A stretch of 64,000 nucleotides of DNA, taken from Myroides sp. 1354. Its GTDB lineage: Bacteria; Bacteroidota; Bacteroidia; Flavobacteriales; Flavobacteriaceae. A program made the translations under genes and the position numbers. This document shows, piece after piece, positions 17,800 to 26,773 of this stretch. Numbering within the stretch: the stretch's first letter is position 1; each line of letters opens with the position of its first letter. The notes beneath the pieces are model-generated. The model did no database searches. It had not been told where the DNA came from and saw only the letters and a list, made by a program, of their open reading frames with translations. The stretch is from the NCBI RefSeq assembly GCF_030324495.1, contig NZ_JACAGN010000001.1:1-64000 (forward strand), read 5' to 3'.

Positions 17800-19247
17800 T
17801 GTATTACTTCTTCTATGCTAGCTAGCGTAATTTTATATTGTTTATTGTATAGTGTCAATTCTAATTCATCTCCTTGGTCCAAGATTGTATGTGCGGTAAT
17901 CACTTTTCCTTGATGTCGAACCACAGCAAATCCCTTTTTCAATATATGCTCCATATCATACAAGGTCAGAAGCTCTTTGGACTGTGTTAACTGAAGCGAG
18001 TTTTTTGTCAACGTATGTCGCACGCGAGCTGCAAGCATCTCTTTTCTAAGATGGAGCTGCTGAATCTCTAAAAACACTTTTTGTTTTCCCCATGAAGTCA
18101 ATCGCGACACACAGTCATACAATGCGTTGTTTTTCTTGTTCAACACAATCTTCGTTTCGACAGCAATCGCTTGTTCAATCCTCCGCAAATCATTTTTTTG
18201 CACTTGGGTTAATTGCTTTACTAAATATTCTAATGCCGTGGACTGTTGAGCTAAATTGCTCTTCTCTTCACGAAGTCGATAGCGACTCAAATTCCCAATG
18301 CGTTCTTCTACCTGATCTAGTGTCGTTTGGTATTGGGAGACCATTCGTCTTGCGCCATCTTTGACTGCTTGAGTCGATTGTTCGAGATACACACTAAATT
18401 GCAAAGCTCTTTCAATGATATAAGCGGCTACAGCACTGGGTGTTTTAAAATACGTATGCGCTACATAATCGGCAACTGTACTATCTGTTTCGTGACCAAT
18501 TCCCGTAAAAACAGCCATAGGCATTTGCGCGATTTGCTCCGCTACCCCGATAGAATTAAATACATCCAAATCAAACTTAGACCCTCCACCTCGAATGAGA
18601 ACCACCACGTCAAACTTTCCTTTTGCTACAACTTGTAATTGTTGGAGGATATTCACACCTGCTTCTTCTCCCTGTACTTGAGTATCAAAAAACGTCAAAC
18701 TAAAAGCAAACGCATAGGGATTTTGTTTCAAATGCTGAACAAAATCTTCGTATCCCGAAGTTCCTACAGAAGCTACAACAGCAATTTTTTGAAGTACTCT
18801 TGGAAGTACTTTGCTCTTGTTCAACGGAAGGAATCCCTTTTGCTGCAATTGCAGCAACGTCATTTGTTTTTTGCGTTCAATTTCCCCTAAACTAAAGCCA
18901 TAATCTACGTGGATAACATGTAGAGAAAAACCGTAAATAGGGTGAAAAATAGCCTCTCCATAACACAAAATCTCAGCTCCCTCTTTGACCACCTTATCCA
19001 GTTCTTCTCCACCATCAATGACACAACGTTCAACATTTCGTTTCCATATTGTTGCCCTACAACGCGCAAGTACTTGATCCTCGACTTGTTCAACGAGCTC
19101 CAGATAATAATGTCCTCTGCGATCCTTAGAGACTTTAAGCACCTCCACCTTTACCCAAAAGTATTTCCCCAGCATAAGTTCGTCAAAAACTTGCTGAACG
19201 CGATTTAAGATGGCGTGTAAGGTGAATATTTTTCTATTTTCTAACAT
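17760..19247 (-). CDS. xseA: Exodeoxyribonuclease VII large subunit
   Basis: A 495-aa catalytic subunit of exonuclease VII. The N-terminal OB-fold region (about 1-110, GHYYLELVEQ) binds DNA. The catalytic domain has VVASVGTSGYEDFVQHL, VVVLIRGGGSKFDLDVF and FTGIGHETDSTVADYVAH, then a long coiled coil and a short C-terminal domain (GFAVVRHQGKVI). The frame opens at 19271, but a TAATTTTG -7 box (19269-19276) lies there, so the ATG at 19247 is chosen. It overlaps xseB by 40 bp. Confidence 0.93.
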   Translation of the reverse strand: MLENRKIFTLHAILNRVQQVFDELMLGKYFWVKVEVLKVSKDRRGHYYLELVEQVEDQVLARCRATIWKRNVERCVIDGGEELDKVVKEGAEILCYGEAIFHPIYGFSLHVIHVDYGFSLGEIERKKQMTLLQLQQKGFLPLNKSKVLPRVLQKIAVVASVGTSGYEDFVQHLKQNPYAFAFSLTFFDTQVQGEEAGVNILQQLQVVAKGKFDVVVLIRGGGSKFDLDVFNSIGVAEQIAQMPMAVFTGIGHETDSTVADYVAHTYFKTPSAVAAYIIERALQFSVYLEQSTQAVKDGARRMVSQYQTTLDQVEERIGNLSRYRLREEKSNLAQQSTALEYLVKQLTQVQKNDLRRIEQAIAVETKIVLNKKNNALYDCVSRLTSWGKQKVFLEIQQLHLRKEMLAARVRHTLTKNSLQLTQSKELLTLYDMEHILKKGFAVVRHQGKVITAHTILDQGDELELTLYNKQYKITLASIEEVIQWKNLLMKKPQKN

Positions 19248-19268
19248 AAGATTCGAAATACGAAAGTA

Positions 19269-19276
19269 CAAAATTA
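19269..19276 (-). promoter_or_regulatory. Candidate -7 element of xseAB
   Basis: TAATTTTG on the minus strand matches TANNTTTG 21 bp before the chosen xseA ATG. It argues against the upstream in-frame start. No -33 partner was found. Confidence 0.4.
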
Positions 19277-19388
19277 AACAAGGCCATCCGCCTTTTTACC
19301 CTTTCATTGACTGTTTCCTTTCTTCTTTCATTTCAAAATCAACTGCGGAAAACTAAACGCCAATTATTCAATTGTCAGAACAAACCTT

Positions 19389-19396
19389 TATATTTG
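19389..19396 (+). promoter_or_regulatory. Candidate -7 element of the dut operon
   Basis: TATATTTG matches TANNTTTG and lies 25 bp before the dut ATG. A clear -33 box is not seen at the expected distance. Confidence 0.4.
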
Positions 19397-19421
19397 TCGC
19401 TGTATTTTAATAGGAAATAGA

Positions 19422-19859
19422 ATGACATCTGTAAAAATTATAAATAAATCTCAACATGCATTGCCTCATTATGAGACGACGCAATCTGCAGGAATGGACT
19501 TAAGAGCCAATCTTACTGAATCAATTACACTAAACAGTTTAGAGCGAGCTATTGTTCCTACAGGATTATTTATCGAATTACCGGAAGGGTATGAAGCTCA
19601 AATCAGACCAAGAAGTGGTTTAGCTGCAAAAAAAGGAATTACATTATTGAATTCACCAGGTACCATCGATGCGGATTACAGAGGAGAAATTGGCGTTATT
19701 TTGGTCAATTTATCTAAAGAGGCATTTGTCATTGAAAATGGAGAGCGCATTGCTCAAATGGTCATTGCAAAATACGAACAAATCCAATGGGAAGATGCAG
19801 AAGCACTTTCAGAAACAGTACGTGGTACTGGGGGATTTGGAAGCACAGGAACGAAATAA
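19422..19859 (+). CDS. dut: dUTP diphosphatase
   Basis: A 145-aa trimeric dUTPase that hydrolyses dUTP to dUMP and keeps uracil out of DNA. All five conserved motifs can be seen: AGMDLRA (1), [10 protein letters not shown] (2), [13 protein letters not shown] (3), GERIAQMVI (4) and [10 protein letters not shown] (5, the flexible C-terminal lid). It is first in a co-directional group; the next gene starts 20 bp later. Confidence 0.97.
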   Translation: MTSVKIINKSQHALPHYETTQSAGMDLRANLTESITLNSLERAIVPTGLFIELPEGYEAQIRPRSGLAAKKGITLLNSPGTIDADYRGEIGVILVNLSKEAFVIENGERIAQMVIAKYEQIQWEDAEALSETVRGTGGFGSTGTK

Positions 19860-19879
19860 AAAATAAATAAGCTACAAAA

Positions 19880-20890
19880 ATGAGAATCATTGTACCTATG
19901 GCTGGACGTGGATCGCGTTTACGCCCGCATACCCTTACTACACCCAAACCTTTAATTCCCATTGCAGGAAAACCAATTGTACACCGATTGGTGGAGGATA
20001 TTGCCAAGGTTTTAAATGACAAAATTGAAGAAATTGCGTTTATCATTCACGAAAGCTTTGGTAAACAAACAGAGAAAGACTTAATAGCGATTGCTGAAAA
20101 GTTAGGAGCTAAAGGGACGATTTGTTACCAAAATGAAGCTTTAGGAACGGCTCACGCTATTTTATGTGCCAAAGAGAGTATGACAGGCCCTATTGTAGTA
20201 GCTTATGCAGACACCTTATTCCGTGCAGATTTCAACTTAGACAAAACGGCGGATAGCGTAATTTGGGTAAAACAAGTAGAAGATCCAAGTGCATTTGGTG
20301 TAGTTCAATTAAACGACAAAAACGAAATTGTTGATTTTGTAGAGAAACCAGCTCATTTTGTTTCCGATTTAGCTATTATTGGAATTTACTTTTTCAAAAG
20401 CGGAGAAACACTGCGCAAAGAATTAGAATTCTTGTTAGACAATCAGGTAATTAAAGGCGGAGAGTATCAATTGACTGACGCATTAGAAAACATGAAACAA
20501 AAAGGCATGCGTTTTGTTCCAGGTCAAGTAGATGAATGGATGGATTGTGGAAACAAAGATGTCACTGTTGATACAAATAATCGCATGTTAAATTTCTTAG
20601 AAGCAGAGAACAGCAATTATGTATCTCCTGCTGTTCAATTAGAAAACAGTACGATTATCCCTCCTTGTTACATTGGAGATCACGTCGTATTAAAAAATGC
20701 AACGGTTGGTCCAAATGTTTCCTTAGGAGATCATTCTAAAGTAGAAAACGCAACAATTAAAAATAGTTTGATTCAAACACATGCGTACATTGCAAATGCT
20801 AATTTAGACAATGCCATGATAGGAAATCACGCGAAATACAACGGAAATCACACGAACATCAGCATCGGAGATTATTCTGTTTTAGACTAA
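19880..20890 (+). CDS. Sugar-phosphate nucleotidyltransferase
   Basis: A 336-aa cytoplasmic enzyme of the RmlA/GlmU superfamily. MRIIVPMAGRGSRLRPHTLTTPKP gives the nucleotide-binding loop and catalytic Lys. VVAYADTLF holds the metal-binding Asp. Residues about 255-335 form a left-handed beta-helix with hexapeptide repeats (NATVGPNVSLGDHSKVENATI), usually regulatory or acetyltransferase-like. It would join an NTP and a sugar 1-phosphate (for example glucose 1-phosphate) for cell-surface glycans; the exact sugar cannot be read from sequence. It lies between dut and a terminator. Confidence 0.85.
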   Translation: MRIIVPMAGRGSRLRPHTLTTPKPLIPIAGKPIVHRLVEDIAKVLNDKIEEIAFIIHESFGKQTEKDLIAIAEKLGAKGTICYQNEALGTAHAILCAKESMTGPIVVAYADTLFRADFNLDKTADSVIWVKQVEDPSAFGVVQLNDKNEIVDFVEKPAHFVSDLAIIGIYFFKSGETLRKELEFLLDNQVIKGGEYQLTDALENMKQKGMRFVPGQVDEWMDCGNKDVTVDTNNRMLNFLEAENSNYVSPAVQLENSTIIPPCYIGDHVVLKNATVGPNVSLGDHSKVENATIKNSLIQTHAYIANANLDNAMIGNHAKYNGNHTNISIGDYSVLD

Positions 20891-20898
20891 TAAATATT

Positions 20899-20935
20899 AA
20901 ATCCGTTTTAATTTTCTTTAAAACGGATTTTTTTT
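20899..20935 (+). terminator. Terminator after the nucleotidyltransferase gene
   Basis: A 13-bp stem (20899-20911 with 20918-20930) followed by a T run, 8 bp after the stop codon. Confidence 0.8.
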
Positions 20936-20975
20936 ATCTATATTCGAAGGATTAAACGATGTAGCTACAAAAATT

Positions 20976-21752
20976 ATGAAAAAGATTGCGTTTTTATGCC
21001 TAACAAGTTTATTATTCATTAGTTGTAAAAAAGGAGGTGAAGGCTTTCTAATGAGAGAATCAGATGCAACAAAATCTAAAACAGCTTTGGTCATCTTAAA
21101 TGATCATGCTAAAAATGCACAACAATTTAAAACAGTTTCCCTTCAAGGAACTGCTCAATACAAAGATGAATTTGAAAATAGAAAAGTAGGCATTGAGATT
21201 TTAATTGAAAAAGACAAACAGATTCAAATTAATATTCGCTATGCCGATATTCCCATCTTCAAAGCCCTTATTACACCTGATAATCTCAAATATTACAATA
21301 AATTAAACGAAACGGCTTTCGAAGGAGGTTTTGATATACTAACCCACTTTGTAGGTACAGACATCAATTTTAATCGCCTTCAAAATTTGTTGTTAGGACA
21401 AGTGTTGGACAGTCAAAACAACAAAGAATTTATTGCAACTATTGAAGAAGGATTACACAAAATTCGTTCAGTAGAGCAAGAAGAGTTACAATCGACGTAT
21501 TTCTTCGAAGACGAAAATAGTTTATTAAAAAAAGAATCTATCGAAGAGCTTGATTCCAATCGAAAAGTGACTATTTCCTACCCTGGTTATCAAAAAATCA
21601 AGCATTTTATTGTGCCAACTGAACTAAATATTATAGGAGAAGAAGGAGAAAAAACCATAAATTTGGACATTCGTTACCGAAAAGTTTCCTTTAACGAAGA
21701 TTTACATCTTAATTATAGTGTTCCAAAGGGATACAAAATGATTAATTTGTAA
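20976..21752 (+). CDS. DUF4292 family lipoprotein
   Basis: A 258-aa lipoprotein (LLFISC, Cys17) that I recognise as DUF4292, a Bacteroidota family of unknown function. The FKTVSLQGTAQYKDEFENRKVGIEI and RYADIPIFKALITPDNLKYYNK segments suggest a LolA/LolB-like half-barrel, which would fit a role in lipid or lipoprotein handling; this is inference. It is followed 39 bp later by an EnvC-like gene. Confidence 0.8.
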   Translation: MKKIAFLCLTSLLFISCKKGGEGFLMRESDATKSKTALVILNDHAKNAQQFKTVSLQGTAQYKDEFENRKVGIEILIEKDKQIQINIRYADIPIFKALITPDNLKYYNKLNETAFEGGFDILTHFVGTDINFNRLQNLLLGQVLDSQNNKEFIATIEEGLHKIRSVEQEELQSTYFFEDENSLLKKESIEELDSNRKVTISYPGYQKIKHFIVPTELNIIGEEGEKTINLDIRYRKVSFNEDLHLNYSVPKGYKMINL

Positions 21753-21791
21753 AAAATCCGTAATATTGTATGGCTTAAGAAGTAAATCGCT

Positions 21792-23051
21792 ATGAGAAAA
21801 ACATACTGCACTATATGGTTCATTTTAATGGCATTGCCTTTGTGTGCCCAACAAAAAGAGACACAAGAACAGTTAGAACGCAGAAAGCAACAGATTATCA
21901 TTGAGATAAAGTCTGTGCAGCAGTTACTTCACAAAGAGCAAACCAAAGAGCGCAATATCTTAAGTGAAATTGACGAAATCAACCGAAAAGTAACCTTAAA
22001 CAGACAGTTGATTAACAATGTGCGCAAGCAAATCAATATCACCAACAACAACATCAATAAAAATCAAAAAGAGGCCAATACTTTAGCCAAAGAATTGGAG
22101 CAATTGAAAGATGATTATGCAAAAACGATTGTAAAAGCGTACAAAAGTAGATCCAATCAAAGTAAAATGATGTTCATATTATCGTCTGAAAACTTTTTTC
22201 AGGCGTATAAACGCGTGCAGTATTTAAAGCAATATGCGGATTACAGAAAACAACAAGGCGAAGAATTAAAAGAAAAAACAGCTTTGTTGAAAGAAGCACT
22301 AGCGAAGCTAGAGGTTGAAAAGGAAAAACAGCGCAAACTGCTAGCAGAACAAGAAACGAACGAAAAGAATTTACAACAAGACTTAACGGAACAAAAGGAT
22401 TTAGTTTCCATTGTCAAAAAGGATCAGAAGAAATTCAACGAACAGATCAAGAAGAAACAAGACGAAACGAAGGCCATTGACCGCAAGATACAGCAATTAA
22501 TTCGCGAAGCTATTGAAGAAGCAAATAGAAAAGCCAGAGAGGCTGCTGCTAAAGCAGGTAAATCAACAACAAAATCCACAGCTACTTCTTCTGCTGCGGC
22601 TACTTTTGAATTAACGCCAGAAGGCAAGCTAGTAGCGGATAACTTCAAAGCAAACCGTGGAAAATTACCTTGGCCCGTTGAAAAAGGGTACGTATCTCTT
22701 CCTTATGGAGATCAACCTCACCCTGTACAAACGCACTTAACCATTCACAACAGTGGAGTGGAAATTACGACAGAATCTAATGCAAAAGCAAGGGCTATTT
22801 TTGAAGGAGAAGTACTACAAGTACAAGTTTTATCCGGAGGGAATAAAGCCGTGTTAATTCAGCATGGGGATTATATCACTGTATATCAAAACCTAAGTAA
22901 TGTTACGGTTCAAAAGGGTGATAAAGTAAGCTTAAAGCAAACCATCGGAACAATTAACACAAACAGCGCTGGAAAAACTGTTTTAAAATTCTTACTTTCG
23001 CACAACTCCAATATTGACAACCCTCAAAATTGGTTAAGTAGAAGTAACTAA
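21792..23051 (+). CDS. EnvC-like murein hydrolase activator (degenerate LytM domain)
   Basis: A 419-aa exported protein. A signal peptide (1-19, PLCAQ) leads into a very long coiled coil (about 22-255), an Ala/Thr/Ser linker, then a LytM/M23 domain (about 290-419, GKLPWPVEKGYVSLPYGDQPHP). The zinc ligands of active M23 peptidases are replaced: NSGVEI stands where HxGxDI is expected, TVYQNLS where YxHLS is expected, and LKFLL where LHFE is expected. This is the EnvC pattern, in which the domain activates amidases at the division site rather than cutting itself. The 3-HAO gene begins 15 bp later. Confidence 0.85.
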   Translation: MRKTYCTIWFILMALPLCAQQKETQEQLERRKQQIIIEIKSVQQLLHKEQTKERNILSEIDEINRKVTLNRQLINNVRKQINITNNNINKNQKEANTLAKELEQLKDDYAKTIVKAYKSRSNQSKMMFILSSENFFQAYKRVQYLKQYADYRKQQGEELKEKTALLKEALAKLEVEKEKQRKLLAEQETNEKNLQQDLTEQKDLVSIVKKDQKKFNEQIKKKQDETKAIDRKIQQLIREAIEEANRKAREAAAKAGKSTTKSTATSSAAATFELTPEGKLVADNFKANRGKLPWPVEKGYVSLPYGDQPHPVQTHLTIHNSGVEITTESNAKARAIFEGEVLQVQVLSGGNKAVLIQHGDYITVYQNLSNVTVQKGDKVSLKQTIGTINTNSAGKTVLKFLLSHNSNIDNPQNWLSRSN

Positions 23052-23066
23052 ACGCATTTTTGTCCT

Positions 23067-23588
23067 ATGAGTAATGCCGTAGCCTTTAACCTTTTACAGT
23101 GGGTAAATGAAAATAAAGACCTGCTAAAACCGCCAGTATCCAATAAGAATCTTTTTGTTGATTCCAAAGATTACATCATTATGGTTGTTGGTGGTCCTAA
23201 CAACCGAAAGGACTTCCATTATAATGAAAATGAAGAATTTTTCTTTCAACTGGAAGGAACCATTTATATTGATATTCAAGAAGAGGGAGAAAGAAAGCGC
23301 ATTACACTCAACCCTGGGGATATTTATCTTCTCCCCGCAAAAATGCCACATTCTCCTATACGCACCGCAAATTCTGTGGGTTTAGTTGTAGAAACCAAAC
23401 GCAAAGACCCTCATGCTAAAGATGGTTTAATTTGGTATTGCGAGAATTGCAATGAGAAACTGTATGAAGTTTACTTTGAACTAACAGATATTGAAACGGA
23501 TTTCTTGCCGCATTTTAAACATTTTTACGGATCTGAAAAACTGAGAACGTGCTCAAATTGCAATTGTGTAATGGATACAGTGCCTTAA
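23067..23588 (+). CDS. nbaC: 3-hydroxyanthranilate 3,4-dioxygenase
   Basis: A 173-aa cupin enzyme that opens the ring of 3-hydroxyanthranilate in the kynurenine pathway of tryptophan breakdown and NAD synthesis. The iron ligands His51, Glu57 and His95 and the substrate arginines Arg47 and Arg99 fall at the same numbers I recall for the Cupriavidus enzyme. The C-terminal rubredoxin-like site has Cys125, Cys128, Cys162 and Cys165. No other kynurenine-pathway gene is in the window, and the preceding envelope genes are probably unrelated in function. Confidence 0.95.
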   Translation: MSNAVAFNLLQWVNENKDLLKPPVSNKNLFVDSKDYIIMVVGGPNNRKDFHYNENEEFFFQLEGTIYIDIQEEGERKRITLNPGDIYLLPAKMPHSPIRTANSVGLVVETKRKDPHAKDGLIWYCENCNEKLYEVYFELTDIETDFLPHFKHFYGSEKLRTCSNCNCVMDTVP

Positions 23589-23653
23589 ATCACTCTCTTT
23601 ACGAGACTGATTAAAAACACCGTATTTTTTTATTTTTCCACAATCATCTATAC

Positions 23654-23689
23654 GAGCTAACAACCTAATTGTAATTTTGCAATTAGCTC
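23654..23689 (+). promoter_or_regulatory. Nested inverted repeats around a TAATTTTG box
   Basis: GAGCTAA (23654-23660) pairs with TTAGCTC (23683-23689), and CTAATTG (23665-23671) pairs with CAATTAG (23680-23686). The 8 nt enclosed by the inner pair are TAATTTTG (23672-23679), a -7 consensus. This may be a repressor site over the promoter of the ALDH gene that starts at 23832. Confidence 0.4.
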
Positions 23690-23831
23690 AAAATAAACGT
23701 TGCTTTTATTCCAAATAATTGTCAACAACTTAATAATATAGCAAAATGAAGTGTTTTTATTAACACCTCTTAGCTAAAATTATTTTTATATCTTAGCGAA
23801 GAACTATCTTATAAACTATAAAAGAAGAATA

Positions 23832-25379
23832 ATGGCAACAACAAATGACCAATTTGGAATTTTGGATGCGATGAAGCATTTAGGACTTGCAGAAGTAAAC
23901 AACGGTACTTCAACAGGTTTAAACTCATTTTCTAACGGAAGAATTATCGAATCATACTCACCAGCAACAGGTGAACTAATAGGAAAAGTAAAAGCTTCAA
24001 CAGCTGAAGATTACGAAAAAGTAATGCAAACAGCACAAGAGGCTTACAAATCATGGAGATTAGTTCCTGCACCAAAAAGAGGGGATATCGTTCGTCAAAT
24101 CGGAGAAGAATTACGCAACAATAAAGAACACCTTGGAAAGCTTGTTTCTTATGAAATGGGTAAAAGTTTACAAGAAGGTTTAGGTGAAGTTCAAGAAATG
24201 ATTGACATCTGTGACTTCGCAGTAGGATTATCTCGTCAATTGTATGGTTTAACTATGCACTCTGAGAGACCCATGCACAGAATGTATGAGCAATGGCACC
24301 CAATTGGAATTGTAGGTATTATTTCTGCTTTCAACTTCCCTGTGGCTGTATGGAGCTGGAACACAATGATTGCTTGGGTTTGTGGAGACGTTTGTATCTG
24401 GAAACCAAGTTCAAAAACACCTTTGTGTGCAGTAGCATGTCAAAATATTATTGCTAAAGTTTTCAAAGCTAACGGAATTCAAGAGGGAGTTTGTAACCTA
24501 GTAGTTGGAAATGAGTGTGGAGACTTAATGAACAACGACCACAGAATTCCATTAGTATCTTTCACAGGATCAACTCGTATTGGACGTCACGTATCAAAAA
24601 CAGTAGCTGAGCGTTTTGGAAATACAATCTTAGAATTAGGAGGAAACAACGCGATCATCGTTTCAGAACACGCAGATATCAATATGGTATTAGTTGGAGC
24701 AGTATTCGGAGCAGTTGGAACAGCAGGACAACGTTGTACTTCAACTCGTCGTTTAATTATTCACGAAAGTGTATACGATAAAACAATTCAAGTTTTACAA
24801 AGTGCTTATGCTCAATTGAAAATTGGAAACCCATTAGATGCAAATAACCACGTTGGACCACTAATTGACAAAGGAGCAGTTCAAGATTACTTGAATGCAA
24901 TTGAAAAAGCAAAACAAGAAGGTGGAAAAATCATCGTTGAAGGTGGAGTTCTAGAAGGAACAGGATATGAGAGTGGATGCTACGTTAAACCATGTATCAT
25001 TGAAGCGAAAAACGAGTTTGAGATTGTTCAAGCAGAAACGTTTGCTCCAATTTTATATGTAATGAAATACAGCAACATCCAAGAGGCTATCGATATGCAA
25101 AATGGAGTTCCTCAAGGATTATCTTCTTCAATCTTTACAAACAATATGCGTGAAATGGAGTTATTCCTTTCTCAAGCAGGTTCTGATTGTGGAATTGCTA
25201 ACGTTAATATCGGTACTTCAGGTGCTGAAATTGGTGGAGCTTTTGGAGGTGAAAAAGAAACAGGTGGAGGACGTGAGTCTGGATCTGATGCTTGGAAAGC
25301 TTACATGAGAAGACAAACCAATACGATCAACTACGGAAGTGAACTTCCATTAGCACAAGGTATTAAATTTGATTTTTAA
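23832..25379 (+). CDS. Aldehyde dehydrogenase, ALDH7 / alpha-aminoadipic semialdehyde dehydrogenase type
   Basis: A 515-aa NAD(P)-dependent aldehyde dehydrogenase. The sequence follows the ALDH7 (antiquitin/AmaB) branch: EGLGEVQEMIDICDFAVGLSRQLYGLTMHSERPMHRM, NFPVAVWSWN, the catalytic Glu in LELGGNNA and catalytic Cys in GTAGQRCTSTRR, and FGGEKETGGGRESGSDAWKAYMRRQT. ALDH7 enzymes oxidise alpha-aminoadipate semialdehyde in lysine breakdown. A 243-bp leader with inverted repeats precedes it, and a terminator follows. The exact substrate is inferred from the subfamily. Confidence 0.88.
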   Translation: MATTNDQFGILDAMKHLGLAEVNNGTSTGLNSFSNGRIIESYSPATGELIGKVKASTAEDYEKVMQTAQEAYKSWRLVPAPKRGDIVRQIGEELRNNKEHLGKLVSYEMGKSLQEGLGEVQEMIDICDFAVGLSRQLYGLTMHSERPMHRMYEQWHPIGIVGIISAFNFPVAVWSWNTMIAWVCGDVCIWKPSSKTPLCAVACQNIIAKVFKANGIQEGVCNLVVGNECGDLMNNDHRIPLVSFTGSTRIGRHVSKTVAERFGNTILELGGNNAIIVSEHADINMVLVGAVFGAVGTAGQRCTSTRRLIIHESVYDKTIQVLQSAYAQLKIGNPLDANNHVGPLIDKGAVQDYLNAIEKAKQEGGKIIVEGGVLEGTGYESGCYVKPCIIEAKNEFEIVQAETFAPILYVMKYSNIQEAIDMQNGVPQGLSSSIFTNNMREMELFLSQAGSDCGIANVNIGTSGAEIGGAFGGEKETGGGRESGSDAWKAYMRRQTNTINYGSELPLAQGIKFDF

Positions 25380-25393
25380 TCGAATTCAACCAT

Positions 25394-25423
25394 AAAAAAA
25401 GACGTCTAGTAGACGTCTTTTTT
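25394..25423. terminator. Bidirectional terminator
   Basis: AAAAAAGACGTCT pairs with AGACGTCTTTTTT around a 3-nt centre, between the convergent ALDH gene and the barrel gene. Confidence 0.8.
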
Positions 25424-25440
25424 GTTTTTATATTGTATGA

Positions 25441-25998
25441 TTAAAAGCGGTATCCAATCATTACACCTGCGTTGAATTCAATCGCTGAGAAACGATCATT
25501 TACTTCACTACTGAAGTTTCTTGCTACATTGACAAATGGTTCAATAGCGAATGAATCTCCCATAGTCCATTTGTGCCCGAAACCAATTCCCAAGATAAAG
25601 CTATTCATATCTGTTTTCTCGCGTACTAACCCATTAATTTCTGAGTTAAATACATCTTCTTTGAAATTACCAAAACGATATTTGATGAAAGGAGAAACTG
25701 AATACCCACTTCCATTCGCGTCATTTTTACCTCCAAAATAGAATTTATAATTGAAAGCTAAACTCGTTGTATTAAACTTTTGGTCTTTGCTTTTGCTTTC
25801 GTGATAGTACGAAAAACGATCCATGAAGTGAATATCTACTCCAACAGATTGATTGTGATCAATAAAATGCTCATAACCTAATTCAATTGAAGGCACTACA
25901 ATGGTATTAAGAATATTGATCTTAACTTCATTTACAGCTTGCGCTTTAGCGCCTAACATCCCACCGATTAAAAAAGCAGTTGCGATTAATTTTTTCAT
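25441..25998 (-). CDS. Small outer-membrane beta-barrel protein
   Basis: A 185-aa secreted protein. The signal peptide MKKLIATAFLIGGMLGAKAQ is followed by alternating strands and a C-terminal aromatic (MIGYRF), as expected for an 8-stranded OmpA/OmpW-like barrel. Function is unknown. The frame extends to 26082, but the ATG at 25998 gives a perfect signal peptide and has a TATATTTG -7 box (26018-26025) 20 bp upstream. Confidence 0.8.
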   Translation of the reverse strand: MKKLIATAFLIGGMLGAKAQAVNEVKINILNTIVVPSIELGYEHFIDHNQSVGVDIHFMDRFSYYHESKSKDQKFNTTSLAFNYKFYFGGKNDANGSGYSVSPFIKYRFGNFKEDVFNSEINGLVREKTDMNSFILGIGFGHKWTMGDSFAIEPFVNVARNFSSEVNDRFSAIEFNAGVMIGYRF

Positions 25999-26017
25999 TT
26001 GTTCTAAACTTTGCCTA

Positions 26018-26025
26018 CAAATATA
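26018..26025 (-). promoter_or_regulatory. Candidate -7 element of the barrel gene
   Basis: TATATTTG on the minus strand, 20 bp before the ATG at 25998. It supports the later start codon. Confidence 0.4.
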
Positions 26026-26038
26026 TAATATTTTACTA

Positions 26039-26773
26039 TTATTTGTGATTCCTCCCTTCTTCTGTTGGATACAAATCAGCAATTACATCACTTTGCCAAT
26101 ATTCTTTTGTATCAACATCTAAGGCGCTAATTTTGCCGAAAAAGGCCGCACCAGTATCTATATTCCAAACATTGGCAAACTGAACGGGTACATCAAATCC
26201 AAAATGAGTAACAGGTGTATGTCCAATATAAATCTCTTTGTGGAATTTCAAGCGTTTTGGATAGCGTGGATCTGACGAATCTAAGGTTGTATCCATCGCC
26301 ATAACCATTTCCCACAAAGTGCGATCCCAATAGAGATACTCTTCAAAAAATTCAGCTTCAATTCCTCGAGGATTCGTATATCCTGCATGTACAAACAATC
26401 GATTTGCCTCGTCAATATGATAATTTTGCAAGCGTTGAAAAAAAGCAAGATGTCGTTTAAACTGCTCTTCTGGCACTTGACTATAAGCCAAGACAGAGGC
26501 ATCTCCTCCATTTCTAAACCACTGTGGATTCTCTTCTTTGGTCAACATCCACTTAACGAGGAGGCTCTCGTGGTTTCCCCTTAAAAAAACACAAGAATGC
26601 GTTTGTTCTAAGGCTAATAAGAATTCAACTACCAGATGGGGTTCACTCCATCCATCTACGTAATCTCCTAAAAATATCAATTGATCGGTTGGTGTTATTT
26701 TGGCGCGTTCAAAAAGTTGTTTTAACCCTTTAAAACCTCCATGTATATCTCCTATAACCAAGGTTCTACTCAT
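26039..26773 (-). CDS. Calcineurin-like metallophosphoesterase (PPP-type)
   Basis: A 244-aa cytoplasmic phosphoesterase. The dinuclear metal site is visible as GDIHG (8-12), GDYVDG (near 37) and GNHES (near 68), with later His residues in FVHAGY and IGHTPV. This is the bacterial PPP family, which includes Ser/Thr protein phosphatases and diadenosine tetraphosphatases; the substrate cannot be told apart here. Its start overlaps the end of the AlbA_2 gene by 8 bp, so the two are translated together. Confidence 0.85.
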   Translation of the reverse strand: MSRTLVIGDIHGGFKGLKQLFERAKITPTDQLIFLGDYVDGWSEPHLVVEFLLALEQTHSCVFLRGNHESLLVKWMLTKEENPQWFRNGGDASVLAYSQVPEEQFKRHLAFFQRLQNYHIDEANRLFVHAGYTNPRGIEAEFFEEYLYWDRTLWEMVMAMDTTLDSSDPRYPKRLKFHKEIYIGHTPVTHFGFDVPVQFANVWNIDTGAAFFGKISALDVDTKEYWQSDVIADLYPTEEGRNHK

